Shown here: one piece after another, positions 26,101 to 34,760 of the stretch
How positions within the stretch are numbered: position 1 is the first letter of the stretch
Layout of the letters: each line of letters starts with the position of its first letter
Source: JAHRVQ01 sp963976815
GTDB taxonomy: Bacteria > Pseudomonadota > Gammaproteobacteria > Pseudomonadales > Azotimanducaceae
Reading direction: 5' to 3'
NCBI GenBank assembly: GCA_963976815.1
Contig: CAXBLU010000001.1
Coordinates: 124,001 to 188,000, forward strand
DNA length: 64,000 bases
Notes under the pieces: generated by a model
What the model saw: the letters and a program-made list of their open reading frames with translations, nothing else
The model's database searches: none
What the model was told of the DNA's origin: nothing
Position numbers and translations under genes: made by a program

Positions 26101-28960
26101 TCCAGTATCTGATTGGGTATCAACATATAGCAGCGCAAAGGATAGCTGGTTTAAACACTTCTTCGCGAAGCTAAAGATCAATAGCGCTGCAAAAAAACTC
26201 GGTTACACAAAATTTAACGATCTAGATGTCCTTTTCGAACTACAGAAAGGATACCGTTTACAAGAAACCATCGTACCGCTCACCTCTGCATTTGAAGCCG
26301 ATAGGATTTGGCAAGGTTGGGATACTACGGCAGAAAACTTAAAGTCAGCTGCTATAGAAGGTAGGGCTGCACACCAAGCGCTATCTGAACTGGTCGGCTT
26401 ATCTGATGACCCGGTGGTTGTACTGACTTCGGTGAAAACCAAGCTAATAGATGGCCGAGATTTTCTCGATAGCTCCAAACTGGTTAACCAAAAGAACGAA
26501 TTCAAGAGGTTTTGGGATACATACGCTTCAGTTGTAGAGGAGGCGTCAAAATTGAATCTGGAGTTTGATGAGGCATTACCTCTAGATGCGACTAACGCTG
26601 CAATAGATGAGCTAATCGCGAACGCTGCAAAGTTCAAAGCATGGACTGAGTGGTTGGCTGCCAAAGAGTCAGCTGCAGGTTATCAACTGACTACGCTAAC
26701 GGATGCCCTTGAGGCCAGAACCATCTTACCAGATGAAGTTGAAGATCAAGTATTAACAGCATTTTGTCGTTGGATCGCCCCACAACTAATTGATGAAGCC
26801 GATGAATTACGCCAGTTTAAGGCATCAACCCATGAGCAGCTTATTCAAGAGTTCAGACACCTTGATGCGGAGGTATCCCAAACCACCAGTGCTTATGTTG
26901 CTGCAATAGCAGCGCAAACAATACCGGATCCATTTGCCAAAGATAGTCCAAAAGAATTTGGTGTACTTGCCAGGGAACTACAGAAGAAAACCCGCCATAA
27001 ACCCGTTAGAGCTCTGTTTAGCGAAATGGGAGAACGTCTACTGGATTTGTGTCCCTGTATGATGATGTCTCCGCTTTCAGTAGCGCAATTTCTACCCTCA
27101 GATTTTAGCGGCTTCGATCTTGTGGTCTTTGATGAGGCTTCTCAGATGACAACATGGGATTCTGTCGGGGCTATCGCCAGAGGTAAGAACGTGATTGTCG
27201 TAGGTGATCCTAAACAGATGCCACCCACCAGTTTCTTCAGCGGCGCAGTAGATACCGACGATCCCGATGAAGAGGATCTAGAATCAATACTGGATCAAGC
27301 TCTCGCTGCCCGATTGCCCCACCTTAGATTGAAGGGACACTATCGCAGCAGACATGAAACGTTGATCGCATTTTCGAACAGTAAATACTATGAAAATTCA
27401 CTGGTTACGTACCCATCGTCATCCACCAAAGCATCAGCCGTCTCCTTTCACCGTATAGATGGTGTTTATTCTAAAGGCAAAGGCAGGAACAACCCCATAG
27501 AAGCAGTGGCAGTAGTTGACGAAATTATCAAACGCCTGACCGACCCTGCGCGTTGCCATCAAAGTATTGGCGTTGTCACCTTGAATACGGAGCAACAACG
27601 AACCGTTGAAGACTTATTAGATGATGCTCGAAGGAAGCATCCTGAAATCGAGACTTATTTCCAATCAACTGACACCTACGACGGTGTATTTGTGAAGAAC
27701 TTGGAATCTGTGCAGGGTGACGAACGCGACATCATCATTCTAAGCCTGGGTTACGGACCAACAGAATTAGGTGGCCGAACGATGAGCATGAACTTTGGCC
27801 CCCTCAATAAAGCCGGTGGCGAACGCAGACTAAACGTTGCCATCACCAGGGCAACCAGCGAGGTCTTACTTTTTGCCAGCTTTGACTGGTCGATGATTGA
27901 TTTAAGCCGCACCTCTGCATTAGCGGTTGAACATCTAAAACATTATCTAGAGTTCGCCGAAAAAGGACCTATTGCATTAGCCGAACAAACAACCGCAGAC
28001 TACGGCGTTGATCAATTCGATAGCGACTTTGAACAGGCTGTCGCTTCAGCACTGAGAAATAAAGGGTGGAAGGTTCAGACACAAATCGGAGTCAGCAAAT
28101 TCAGAGTCGATCTCGCCGTTACCCACCCGGATCAACCCGGCGTCTATTTAGCAGGTATTGAGTGCGATGGCGCGACCTACCATAGCTCACCATCAGCAAG
28201 AGACCGTGATCGTGTTCGTCACCTTATACTGGAGAATCTCGGATGGCGCCTGATTCGCCTATGGTCAACTGACTTCTTCCAGGACCCCGAAGAAGCAATT
28301 GAGAAAATAGACCGCCGTCTCAATCAGATTCTCGAAGAGGACAGAACTAAGCCTGAGGTAAAACCAAAGGAACCGCTTGCAACCCCTACCCAACCGGAAT
28401 TGAATGCTGAACTACCGATTAGCAATACGATTGAAAAGTCAGCCGATTTATTTACGGACGCCAGCTCATCAGACGATGTTTCAGCAACCCATGATCATAA
28501 TCGATATTTTGATTCTGACTACGAACCTACGCTTATCGAGATCGCCAGAAATATCCTGTCTGAAAAAGACGGCATCACCCTTCACGAACTCGCTTTCGAT
28601 ATCGCGACCTTGCATGGCTTAAGCAGAACCAGCAAGAAACAACGGAATCATATTCTCAAATTAATCAAACCCTGGGCAGGATTAATCCGAGACGGTGTTC
28701 ATAGACCCGTTGTCTGGTCGAGTCCCGAGAAGATCGTAGATGAAATGCCATGGAGAGGTTTAGACCCGTGGGGGTATGAACGCGATTGGAGTGAGATCCC
28801 CTATCCAGAAGCAAAAGGGTTGGCCAGGTTAGCATTGCAGAAGCAGCCTACCGATCCAGTCGATTTTATTTGTAATGAATTCAAGCTGAAGCGGCGGCAT
28901 GAAAAGACGCTTACCGAATTCCAAGCATGGATAAACGAAACAACACTAGAAGAGAAATAA
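23111..28960 (+). CDS. Giant DUF4011-SF1 helicase-Vsr-like nuclease-DUF3320 protein
   Basis: 1949 aa. Domains in order are as follows. Residues ~230-280 form a transglutaminase-like segment with Cys241 (CLDTSLLFSSC) and His267 (KEHAFVGVWL). DUF4011 starts near 396 (SWQRKLLDLTKRN). The SF1 (Upf1-like) helicase core has Walker A Lys715 (GPPGTGKSE), Walker B Asp1341-Glu1342 (VFDEASQM), VVGDPKQMPP, VQGDERD near 1534 and NVAITRA. The Vsr/restriction-like nuclease domain has Glu1641, Asp1667 and Glu1684 (AGIECDG). A DUF3320-like helical domain lies at ~1811-1890. All helicase and nuclease residues I can see are intact. GGAGG precedes the ATG by 5 nt. Proteins of this architecture are common in defence islands (family knowledge). 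It leads the three-gene plus-strand run. Confidence 0.9.
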   Translation: MSSSEDVTLTRIEPQLSIKTEHLSTFSLAAQQNSYPLFRNLSLLFPIVNSEQLDDQPTLRNIVVRLTSEPEFFTPEEWPVDEIRPGQVISLQKRPFNISHDTLVNLTEEMKVTVTLRAYAREDSDTGLAIKRFSIAVLPANFWGGESRQPDLLAAFVKPNGVYVESLVRQVTVMLEKAGHERSAEGYQSNTRDKPYLMAAALWNVIFSQRLSYVSPPLDFARVGQRIRLATDISASKISACLDTSLLFSSCIELMGLNPVIALSKEHAFVGVWLIDERFPVLTNDDPMDLRKRVDARDLVLFESTLVTNSAPVTFEQARDHARELINEDKEDEFVYVIDIKQARARKIRPLSTIEEKPKETTAESEQALELPTVPPLPPVRADEQIISETPETRIDSWQRKLLDLTKRNALLALKDRAVAIKLFCPDIGSMEDSFADGATFKFLSAEESPSHDTERNSETFRLQVGSDIHREYALDQLNKNVLLANMSRKKLEQNTINLFRKAKNDLEDGGSNTLYLALGMLRWKKNPEDDRSYRAPLILIPAQLTRSSAKAPIRLRQLADEQPIFNMTLIEFLFTEHSIDLNQFRDSLPEDESGLDISLIWNTVRAAIAEQPGFEVVEELVLASFSFAKYLMWKDLKDRIDDLKTNPFVKHLVDHPQNAYVQDANFVLRDEVDEKIDPEKIFTPLNCDSSQLVAVEASGRTQDFVLEGPPGTGKSETIANIICHNLALGRKVLFVAEKMAALHVVYRRMEKVGLDHLCLELHSNKANKKAVLSQLRAAIDKRIDAKSEGWITSVRLLTEKRDRLNNFVRALHKKSIYGLSARDAIARDVLYKDKHDLTLSWPLGFESAPINSADQLDKLLETAKLSAISYNDIAHLNPTQYQILKARSWSNAWQSQVVDCLKRYQSAVNDLYPSAAMLAANFEVTLTDSTIANVTRIHSLAELIETIEAKPLSYVVAKGAKDLLGDLEQLAEAKQEFDQTLDTIGHNVSPDILSLSPVSDWVSTYSSAKDSWFKHFFAKLKINSAAKKLGYTKFNDLDVLFELQKGYRLQETIVPLTSAFEADRIWQGWDTTAENLKSAAIEGRAAHQALSELVGLSDDPVVVLTSVKTKLIDGRDFLDSSKLVNQKNEFKRFWDTYASVVEEASKLNLEFDEALPLDATNAAIDELIANAAKFKAWTEWLAAKESAAGYQLTTLTDALEARTILPDEVEDQVLTAFCRWIAPQLIDEADELRQFKASTHEQLIQEFRHLDAEVSQTTSAYVAAIAAQTIPDPFAKDSPKEFGVLARELQKKTRHKPVRALFSEMGERLLDLCPCMMMSPLSVAQFLPSDFSGFDLVVFDEASQMTTWDSVGAIARGKNVIVVGDPKQMPPTSFFSGAVDTDDPDEEDLESILDQALAARLPHLRLKGHYRSRHETLIAFSNSKYYENSLVTYPSSSTKASAVSFHRIDGVYSKGKGRNNPIEAVAVVDEIIKRLTDPARCHQSIGVVTLNTEQQRTVEDLLDDARRKHPEIETYFQSTDTYDGVFVKNLESVQGDERDIIILSLGYGPTELGGRTMSMNFGPLNKAGGERRLNVAITRATSEVLLFASFDWSMIDLSRTSALAVEHLKHYLEFAEKGPIALAEQTTADYGVDQFDSDFEQAVASALRNKGWKVQTQIGVSKFRVDLAVTHPDQPGVYLAGIECDGATYHSSPSARDRDRVRHLILENLGWRLIRLWSTDFFQDPEEAIEKIDRRLNQILEEDRTKPEVKPKEPLATPTQPELNAELPISNTIEKSADLFTDASSSDDVSATHDHNRYFDSDYEPTLIEIARNILSEKDGITLHELAFDIATLHGLSRTSKKQRNHILKLIKPWAGLIRDGVHRPVVWSSPEKIVDEMPWRGLDPWGYERDWSEIPYPEAKGLARLALQKQPTDPVDFICNEFKLKRRHEKTLTEFQAWINETTLEEK

Positions 28961-29053
28961 TATTCCAAAAAACTCGAATACTACTTACGAACCACAGCAG
29001 TAGGACAACTCCTGCTTAGGCGCAAACTTTCTAGTTTTTCTCAAGGAACAAGA

Positions 29054-31054
29054 ATGAAAATTGAATCAGTAAGAATTGAAAACTTTCGCTCTTTCGATGA
29101 TGAAACTGTAGACCTAGATAATTATAACTGCTTTGTGGGTGCAAACGGTTCAGGTAAATCAACGGTGCTGAACGCACTAAATTTATTCTTTCGCCAATAC
29201 AAAGACGCGAGCACCGACCTAAGTAAGTTAACAGAAGACGACTTCCATCATAAAAATACAGAAAAAGAAATCAGAATAACTGTAACTTTTAGTGATCTAA
29301 GTCCGGAAGCGAAAAATTCTCTTTCCGACTACGTACGCCAAGACAAACTAATTATATCCGCTGAAGCCACATACGACATAGGGATTGGAAGAGCGGAAAT
29401 CAAACAATATGGAACAAGATTAGGCATAGCAGCATTCAGGAAGTGGTTCGAAGCAGAGAAACAAAAAGTGGCGGTGCAGGAGCTAAAGTTAATATATGAA
29501 GACATTACGTCAGAATTTACTGATCTACCTAAAGTAAAACAAAAGCAGCCTATGCTAGATGCTCTACGCGAATACGAGGAAGCAAACCCAGAAAAATGTT
29601 CGCCGATACCCTCCGAGGATCAGTTCTACGGCGTTAGCAAAGGTTCGAATAGATTAGCTCCCTACATTCAGTGGATTTTCGTATCTGCATCTAAGGATGC
29701 AACTACGGAAACAGAGGAATCGAAAACCTCTGCACTTGGCCAGCTTTTGGAAAGAGCGGTTAGGTCACGAGTCAATTTCAGCGACAAGGTCAAAGAACTC
29801 AAAGAAAAAACAATAGTTGATTACCAAGCAATGCTAGAAGCTGAGCAAACTGTGTTGGCAGATATTTCTAAGTCAATAGAAACAAAGCTTAAAGTTTGGT
29901 CTAACCCATCAGCAACAGCCACAGTTATGTGGAAACAAGATCCTGACAAGACAATAAAAGTAGAAGAGCCTTCCGCACATATTCTAGTTGGAGAGAAAGG
30001 ATTTAATGGCGAACTTGCAAGATTCGGGCATGGCATGCAACGTTCATTTTTATTTTCTGTTCTCCAAGAACTGGCATCAGTTGAAAGCTCAGGGCCAACA
30101 CTTCTTATGGGAATTGAAGAGCCTGAGCTTTATCAGCACCCACCTCAATCTAAGTATCTATCGGAAATAATTCAAGAACTAGCAGAACAAAATTGTCAGA
30201 TACTAGCCTGTACCCATAGCCCCTATTTTATTCCAGGAGATAACTTTTCGGCTGTCAGAGTTGTTCGGGAAATCGGAGACCCATGTCATTCAGAAATATC
30301 CAGTGTTGGATATCGCGAACTTGCAAGTAAACTCGAAGCAGTAGGAGAGCGATTAGTCAGAGAATCGGGAATGTTGGCTAAGCTCTTCCCCACGCTCCGA
30401 CCAGAACTAAATGAAATATTTTTCTGCAAAAAGCTTATCCTCGTCGAGGGTATCGAAGATATTGGATACTTAACTACTTATATCGAACTCATGAATAAAA
30501 AACATCAATTTCGGTTAGAAGGCTGGCATATCGTTCCAGTCCATGGAAAAAGTGAATTGATACGCCCAATTTGTATTGCTAAAGAACTAAAAATTCCTCT
30601 CTACGTAGTGTTTGATGGAGATACCAATAAAGAGGATCGAGATAAAATCGAATCGCTAGAAGCTAGTACCAACCAAGTAGACATTAATAAGCTCCAAAAA
30701 ATTAGAGGAGAGATTACTCGTCATAAAACTGACAACAAAACCATCTTAAAGCTTATGGACCAGGACGACTCATTATACTGGTCGAACAGCGATGTTCATT
30801 TATCAAACATGACGATGTGGACCACTAATATTACCCAGAAAACCCAAGCAGATTTAGGCGAACGATGGAAGGACTTTCAAAATCAAGCAGCGCAATATTA
30901 CGGAAATGTAAAAAGCTTAGGAAAGAATCCTCTGGCTGTTGCGAAAGCGCTAGAGCTTGCTTGGAATGCGGACTTACAAAGCCAATCCTTGATCTTTTTG
31001 ATAGAAAATATTTTGGAACCCAAATTCCCAATATCACAAGCGTTAGAATCATAA
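29054..31054 (+). CDS. OLD-family ATP-dependent nuclease (AAA + TOPRIM)
   Basis: 666 aa. The N-terminal RecF/SMC-like ATPase begins MKIESVRIENFRSFDDE, with Walker A Lys35 (GANGSGKST) and, after a helical insertion, a signature and Walker B region near residues 320-360 (RFGHGMQRS, LLMGIEEPE, ACTHSPYF). The C-terminal TOPRIM domain has Glu465 (LVEGIED) and Asp521-x-Asp523 (VFDGDTN). OLD proteins are nucleases in phage defence and recombination. There is no UvrD-like GajB partner next to it, so this is not a Gabija pair by content; it looks like a stand-alone (class 1) OLD. It begins 93 nt after the giant helicase gene. Confidence 0.9.
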   Translation: MKIESVRIENFRSFDDETVDLDNYNCFVGANGSGKSTVLNALNLFFRQYKDASTDLSKLTEDDFHHKNTEKEIRITVTFSDLSPEAKNSLSDYVRQDKLIISAEATYDIGIGRAEIKQYGTRLGIAAFRKWFEAEKQKVAVQELKLIYEDITSEFTDLPKVKQKQPMLDALREYEEANPEKCSPIPSEDQFYGVSKGSNRLAPYIQWIFVSASKDATTETEESKTSALGQLLERAVRSRVNFSDKVKELKEKTIVDYQAMLEAEQTVLADISKSIETKLKVWSNPSATATVMWKQDPDKTIKVEEPSAHILVGEKGFNGELARFGHGMQRSFLFSVLQELASVESSGPTLLMGIEEPELYQHPPQSKYLSEIIQELAEQNCQILACTHSPYFIPGDNFSAVRVVREIGDPCHSEISSVGYRELASKLEAVGERLVRESGMLAKLFPTLRPELNEIFFCKKLILVEGIEDIGYLTTYIELMNKKHQFRLEGWHIVPVHGKSELIRPICIAKELKIPLYVVFDGDTNKEDRDKIESLEASTNQVDINKLQKIRGEITRHKTDNKTILKLMDQDDSLYWSNSDVHLSNMTMWTTNITQKTQADLGERWKDFQNQAAQYYGNVKSLGKNPLAVAKALELAWNADLQSQSLIFLIENILEPKFPISQALES

Positions 31055-31088
31055 TTTGAATTTATAGGTTTGCGATTCGTTATGGCGA

Positions 31089-31661
31089 ATGAAGAATCAG
31101 ATTGGGAGTAAAGAAGTGCGCGGGTGGGTATACATTATTACAAACAGGGCAATGCCAGATCTTCTGAAGATTGGATTCACTCTCAAAGACCCCAACCAAC
31201 GCGCTAAAGAATTAGGGAGAACAGGATTACCTTACCCATATATCGTAGAGTACGAAATTTTCACCATGCAACCGAGACAGGTCGAAAAGAAAGTTCATAC
31301 GGTCCTAGAAAATGTAAGGGAAGGTAGAGAGTGGTTTCGCTGCTCGATTCAAGAAGCCGTTGCAGCAATTCGAAGAAACGTCGGTGACTGTGGAATGATG
31401 GAAAGTGTACGTAATTCCGAATTTTATGATGAAAAAGAAGGTGAACCAGGATATCTCGACAAAACTTTTGATGAAGAGCACACTGAAAATGAAATTTTTC
31501 AGCGAACTACATCATACGAAGCTGCTTGCGAGAATTGTGGAACACAATTCAAAGTTACGCTTACGCGCTACGACTCCGGTGCTCGTTGTCCAAACTGTCA
31601 CCGAATGAATAGCGTTTCAGCATCCAGGCGTCAGAGAGTTTATCAGGCACCCAAATCGTAA
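31089..31661 (+). CDS. T5orf172/MUG113 GIY-YIG-like protein with C-terminal zinc ribbon
   Basis: 190 aa. The N-terminal ~95 residues read GWVYIITNRAMPDLLKIGFT, then RAKELGRTGLPYPY and VEKKVHTVLENVREGREWFR. This is the T5orf172/MUG113 branch of the GIY-YIG fold, with the Y/I-T strand, Lys, Arg and Glu of the family. The C-terminal part has a zinc ribbon made of CENCGTQF and CPNCHRM. It starts 34 nt after the OLD gene, so cotranscription is likely. The ribbon suggests binding to nucleic acid or protein. Function unknown. Confidence 0.85.
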   Translation: MKNQIGSKEVRGWVYIITNRAMPDLLKIGFTLKDPNQRAKELGRTGLPYPYIVEYEIFTMQPRQVEKKVHTVLENVREGREWFRCSIQEAVAAIRRNVGDCGMMESVRNSEFYDEKEGEPGYLDKTFDEEHTENEIFQRTTSYEAACENCGTQFKVTLTRYDSGARCPNCHRMNSVSASRRQRVYQAPKS

Positions 31662-31706
31662 TGGCCACAATAGGTCTTGCAGCCCAATTTTTATGCGAGC
31701 CGTACG

Positions 31707-34700
31707 CTAAACCCCAACCACCGAAATATGGCTCCCATCCCTTCCACTCACCACATCCAATCGTAAATGCATCTGCTCCTTCAACTCACTCACATGAGAG
31801 ATAATCCCAATCATTCGGCCGGTGGCCTGTAGGTCGATTAGTGTCGTTATCGCGAGATCCAGGGATTCTTGATCGAGGCTGCCGAAGCCTTCGTCTATAA
31901 ACAGCGTGTCTAGCTTGATGCCGCCTGCGTAGGCTTGCACGACATCTGACAAACCCAGTGCCAATGATAGTGCTGCCATAAATGATTCCCCGCCCGATAG
32001 GGTCGCAACTGAACGGGTTTTTCCGCTGTAGCCATCTTCTACTTCAAGCTCAAGGCCCGATGCTTTGTTGCCCTTGGCGCGGTCTTCTTTTCTGATCAGT
32101 TGATAGCGTCCTTTACTCATATGGCTTAATCGTTGGGATGCCTGGATCAACACATCATCTAATAGCACGCTCAGCACAAATCGTTGCAAACTGATCTTAT
32201 TCCCGGTCTGACCATTGGCCACTTCACTGAGGGTGCCGATCACCTTGTATTCGGCTTCCAGCGCTTCATTTTTCTTATGTGCTTCAATCAGCTTCTTCTG
32301 TATCTCTTTAAGTTGCTTGCTGCGTGCCTCTAGTGTTCGCCAGCTTTCATCGGCCTGTTTGAATAGCGTTGTTTTCTCATTGAGCATTAAATCGATAGCT
32401 TCTAGATCCGGTGAGGGCTGCTCGTCGATACTCTTTTTTAATTGCGTCACTGCACCGTTCAAGGAATCCAGATCAGATTGCCATTGTTGAATCTGGCTGG
32501 TCAGAGCTTCCTGCTGTGCTTCATCGAGCATGGCTTGCTTAAATTCTTGCTCCGTCGCAAAGGGGCTATTGTTGATGGCGGTTGTTAAAGCATTGGCCGT
32601 ATCTCGAACCTCTGCGCCCTGCTCTTCTAATTGCTTGTCTAAAACCGCGTGGTGGCTGGTTGCTCGAACTTTCTCGGCGCTCGCCTCGGCAAAGTTTTTT
32701 TCTGCCAACTCCAGTGTGGTTTTAATTTGATTAATGTCCGATGTGACCTGCGCAATCTTTTTGTCTAGTGCACCTGGCCCACGTAACGCTTCGGGGATTG
32801 ATGCTAATAATTGATCAACCTGAGATTTGGTTTTGATCTGCTGTTCACGGGCTTGATTCAGTTGTTCGGTCGCAACCTCTACTTCGGTTTTTGCAGATTG
32901 CTGGCTTACCTTGATGGCTTCAACTCGCTCTTGCAGTTTTCGCTGTTCTGTTTGTTTCGAGACTAGTTGCTGAACTGCTGTCTGTAGCTTGTTATGGGCT
33001 TCTTGCACCTCGGGCAAAGGCTGCTCCGCTAATGCTCCAAGCTGCGTGGTAAAACGCTGAATGTCCTTGCGGATTAATGCTAATTGGTTGGCTGCCTTGT
33101 CTAGCTTCTCCTTAGCCTGCTCCATCACACTCCGGGCTTTTGCTTCAGCTTGCCTGGCTTGGTCTACATCTTCTTTATCAACCAGGTTAGTGTCTTCAGC
33201 TGGGCTTGGGTGATCTTCACTCCCGCATACGGGACAGGGTTGATTATCTTTTAGATCTCGAGCAAGCAGTGCGGCCTGTCCGGCATGCCAGGCGATTTCT
33301 ATTTTGATGGCACTCTCGGACGCTGCCTCAAAGGCTTGCTTAGCCGCTTCATGGTGTTGCCGCGCAGTGGTTTCATGTTTGATGTCGCTGGCTTCTTGCT
33401 GTTGTGCAGCTTCCAACTGCTGGCGTTGCTCCAACCGTTGTGCGAGTTCATTAAGTGCAATTTGATGGGTTGTAAGCTGATCCAGCGCCTCCCCCAGAGT
33501 CTTGATGTTTTGAGAGCAGGTTTCCTGCTCTTGATCCAACTCAGTTAATGACTGCTGAATTTTGGTTAATTGCGTGTTACTTGCTGTCACTGTTTTATCG
33601 GCAGCTTCAAGCTCTGAGTTGGCCTGCACAAGTTGAAGGCTCTTAGATGTTAGCTGTTCAAGTTCATGCTGTTCTTTCAAGAGCTTGTCTAACGCCTGGG
33701 CCTTTTCTTTTGCGGTGGCAAGCGCCTGGGTTGTGACCTTCAATGCAGCTTCGGCATTGGTTACCTGCTCGGCACTAACCGTTTGCTCCTGTTGCAAACG
33801 TGTGAGTGCTGCCACTTCATTTTGAGCACTGGTGTAAGCCGGCAGAATGGCGCGGGCAGCCAGTGATTGCGCGAGCGCTTGCCGTTGTCGCTTGATATCC
33901 GCTTCCTGATCCTTTGTCGCGGCTAGCTGCGCCTGCTTATCCGCAAGCTCGGCAAAGCGTTTGCTGAGTTGCGTGGCTTGTTCCTTTTGCAACTCAGTCG
34001 CTTGTTTGTCCTTTTCGGTCTTTTCTTTTGTTGAAAGTGCAGTGGCTAGTTCGGGTGCGAGCGTCTGCAAAGACTCTGCGACTTCTTCCTCGGTATTAAC
34101 TTCCGCCGCTTGAAGAATGCCTCTGATTTGATTTTGGTGATTCTCCACCGCATGCCTGATGCCAGAAGCTTTGCTCCTAAGGGATTCTTCAACCTGTTTA
34201 TAAATGCTGGTTTGAAACAACTGGCTAAAGATTTTTTCTCGATCTCGAGAATCCGCCAACAGCAGCTCTCTGAACTTACCCTGGGGTAACACCATCACCT
34301 GGCGAAACTGTTCAACATCCAGGCCGATCAAGTCTTTGATGGTGGCAGTTGCGTCGTTGACTTTTTTTGCGACGAGCAACTTGCCTTCATCACTACCATC
34401 CAGCTCCCACAACTGAGCCTCAGCGGCATGGTTGGTTGTACCCTCTCCCCGGGTTTTAGGTTTCTCCTGCTGAGGTACACGGCGAACCCGATACTGCTTT
34501 TCACCCAGGGCAAACTCTAATGTGATTTCTGTTAATAGATCCAGCTGGGCAAAGTCACAGCGCATTTGTGTGGCATCTCGCTCGGCACCGGTGGTCTCGC
34601 CATATAAAGCAAAACAAATCGCGTCCAAAATCGAGCTTTTTCCAGCACCGGTCGGGCCGTTGATCAAAAACAGTGGGTGAGAACCGAGCCGATTGAAATC

Positions 34701-34760
34701 GACCTGCTCCTGACTTGCAAAGGGACCAAAGGCCACAAGCTCCAATAACAGAGGCTTCAT
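31707..34760 (-). CDS. sbcC: Exonuclease SbcC
   Basis: 1017 aa. The N-terminal ATPase half has Walker A GPTGAGKSS. Two long coiled coils surround a zinc hook, CPVC at residues 509-512. The C-terminal half has the signature TLSGGESFMAALSL and Walker B TLFIDEGFGSLD. With SbcD it cleaves DNA hairpins and double-strand ends. Length is normal. The ATG overlaps the sbcD stop as ATGA. The gene marks the right border of the accessory island. Confidence 0.96.
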   Translation of the reverse strand: MKPLLLELVAFGPFASQEQVDFNRLGSHPLFLINGPTGAGKSSILDAICFALYGETTGAERDATQMRCDFAQLDLLTEITLEFALGEKQYRVRRVPQQEKPKTRGEGTTNHAAEAQLWELDGSDEGKLLVAKKVNDATATIKDLIGLDVEQFRQVMVLPQGKFRELLLADSRDREKIFSQLFQTSIYKQVEESLRSKASGIRHAVENHQNQIRGILQAAEVNTEEEVAESLQTLAPELATALSTKEKTEKDKQATELQKEQATQLSKRFAELADKQAQLAATKDQEADIKRQRQALAQSLAARAILPAYTSAQNEVAALTRLQQEQTVSAEQVTNAEAALKVTTQALATAKEKAQALDKLLKEQHELEQLTSKSLQLVQANSELEAADKTVTASNTQLTKIQQSLTELDQEQETCSQNIKTLGEALDQLTTHQIALNELAQRLEQRQQLEAAQQQEASDIKHETTARQHHEAAKQAFEAASESAIKIEIAWHAGQAALLARDLKDNQPCPVCGSEDHPSPAEDTNLVDKEDVDQARQAEAKARSVMEQAKEKLDKAANQLALIRKDIQRFTTQLGALAEQPLPEVQEAHNKLQTAVQQLVSKQTEQRKLQERVEAIKVSQQSAKTEVEVATEQLNQAREQQIKTKSQVDQLLASIPEALRGPGALDKKIAQVTSDINQIKTTLELAEKNFAEASAEKVRATSHHAVLDKQLEEQGAEVRDTANALTTAINNSPFATEQEFKQAMLDEAQQEALTSQIQQWQSDLDSLNGAVTQLKKSIDEQPSPDLEAIDLMLNEKTTLFKQADESWRTLEARSKQLKEIQKKLIEAHKKNEALEAEYKVIGTLSEVANGQTGNKISLQRFVLSVLLDDVLIQASQRLSHMSKGRYQLIRKEDRAKGNKASGLELEVEDGYSGKTRSVATLSGGESFMAALSLALGLSDVVQAYAGGIKLDTLFIDEGFGSLDQESLDLAITTLIDLQATGRMIGIISHVSELKEQMHLRLDVVSGRDGSHISVVGV

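Larger units (their letters stand above)
18914..31706. other. Accessory (defence-like) island
   Basis: The region is bounded on the left by the broken GST-like gene and on the right by the sbcC stop codon. By eye its genes are more AT-rich than the flanks, most clearly the OLD-family gene. It encodes membrane, channel, nuclease and helicase proteins typical of defence islands. No integrase, transposase or att repeat is visible, and the selenocysteine tRNA at 36.0 kb lies 4 kb outside the right border, so the mode of entry is unknown. Confidence 0.6.

Noticed and set aside
23111..31054. Gabija system (GajA/GajB).
   Set aside because: The OLD protein is GajA-like in plan, but there is no UvrD-like GajB; the neighbouring helicase is a DUF4011/Upf1-like SF1 protein with different domains.
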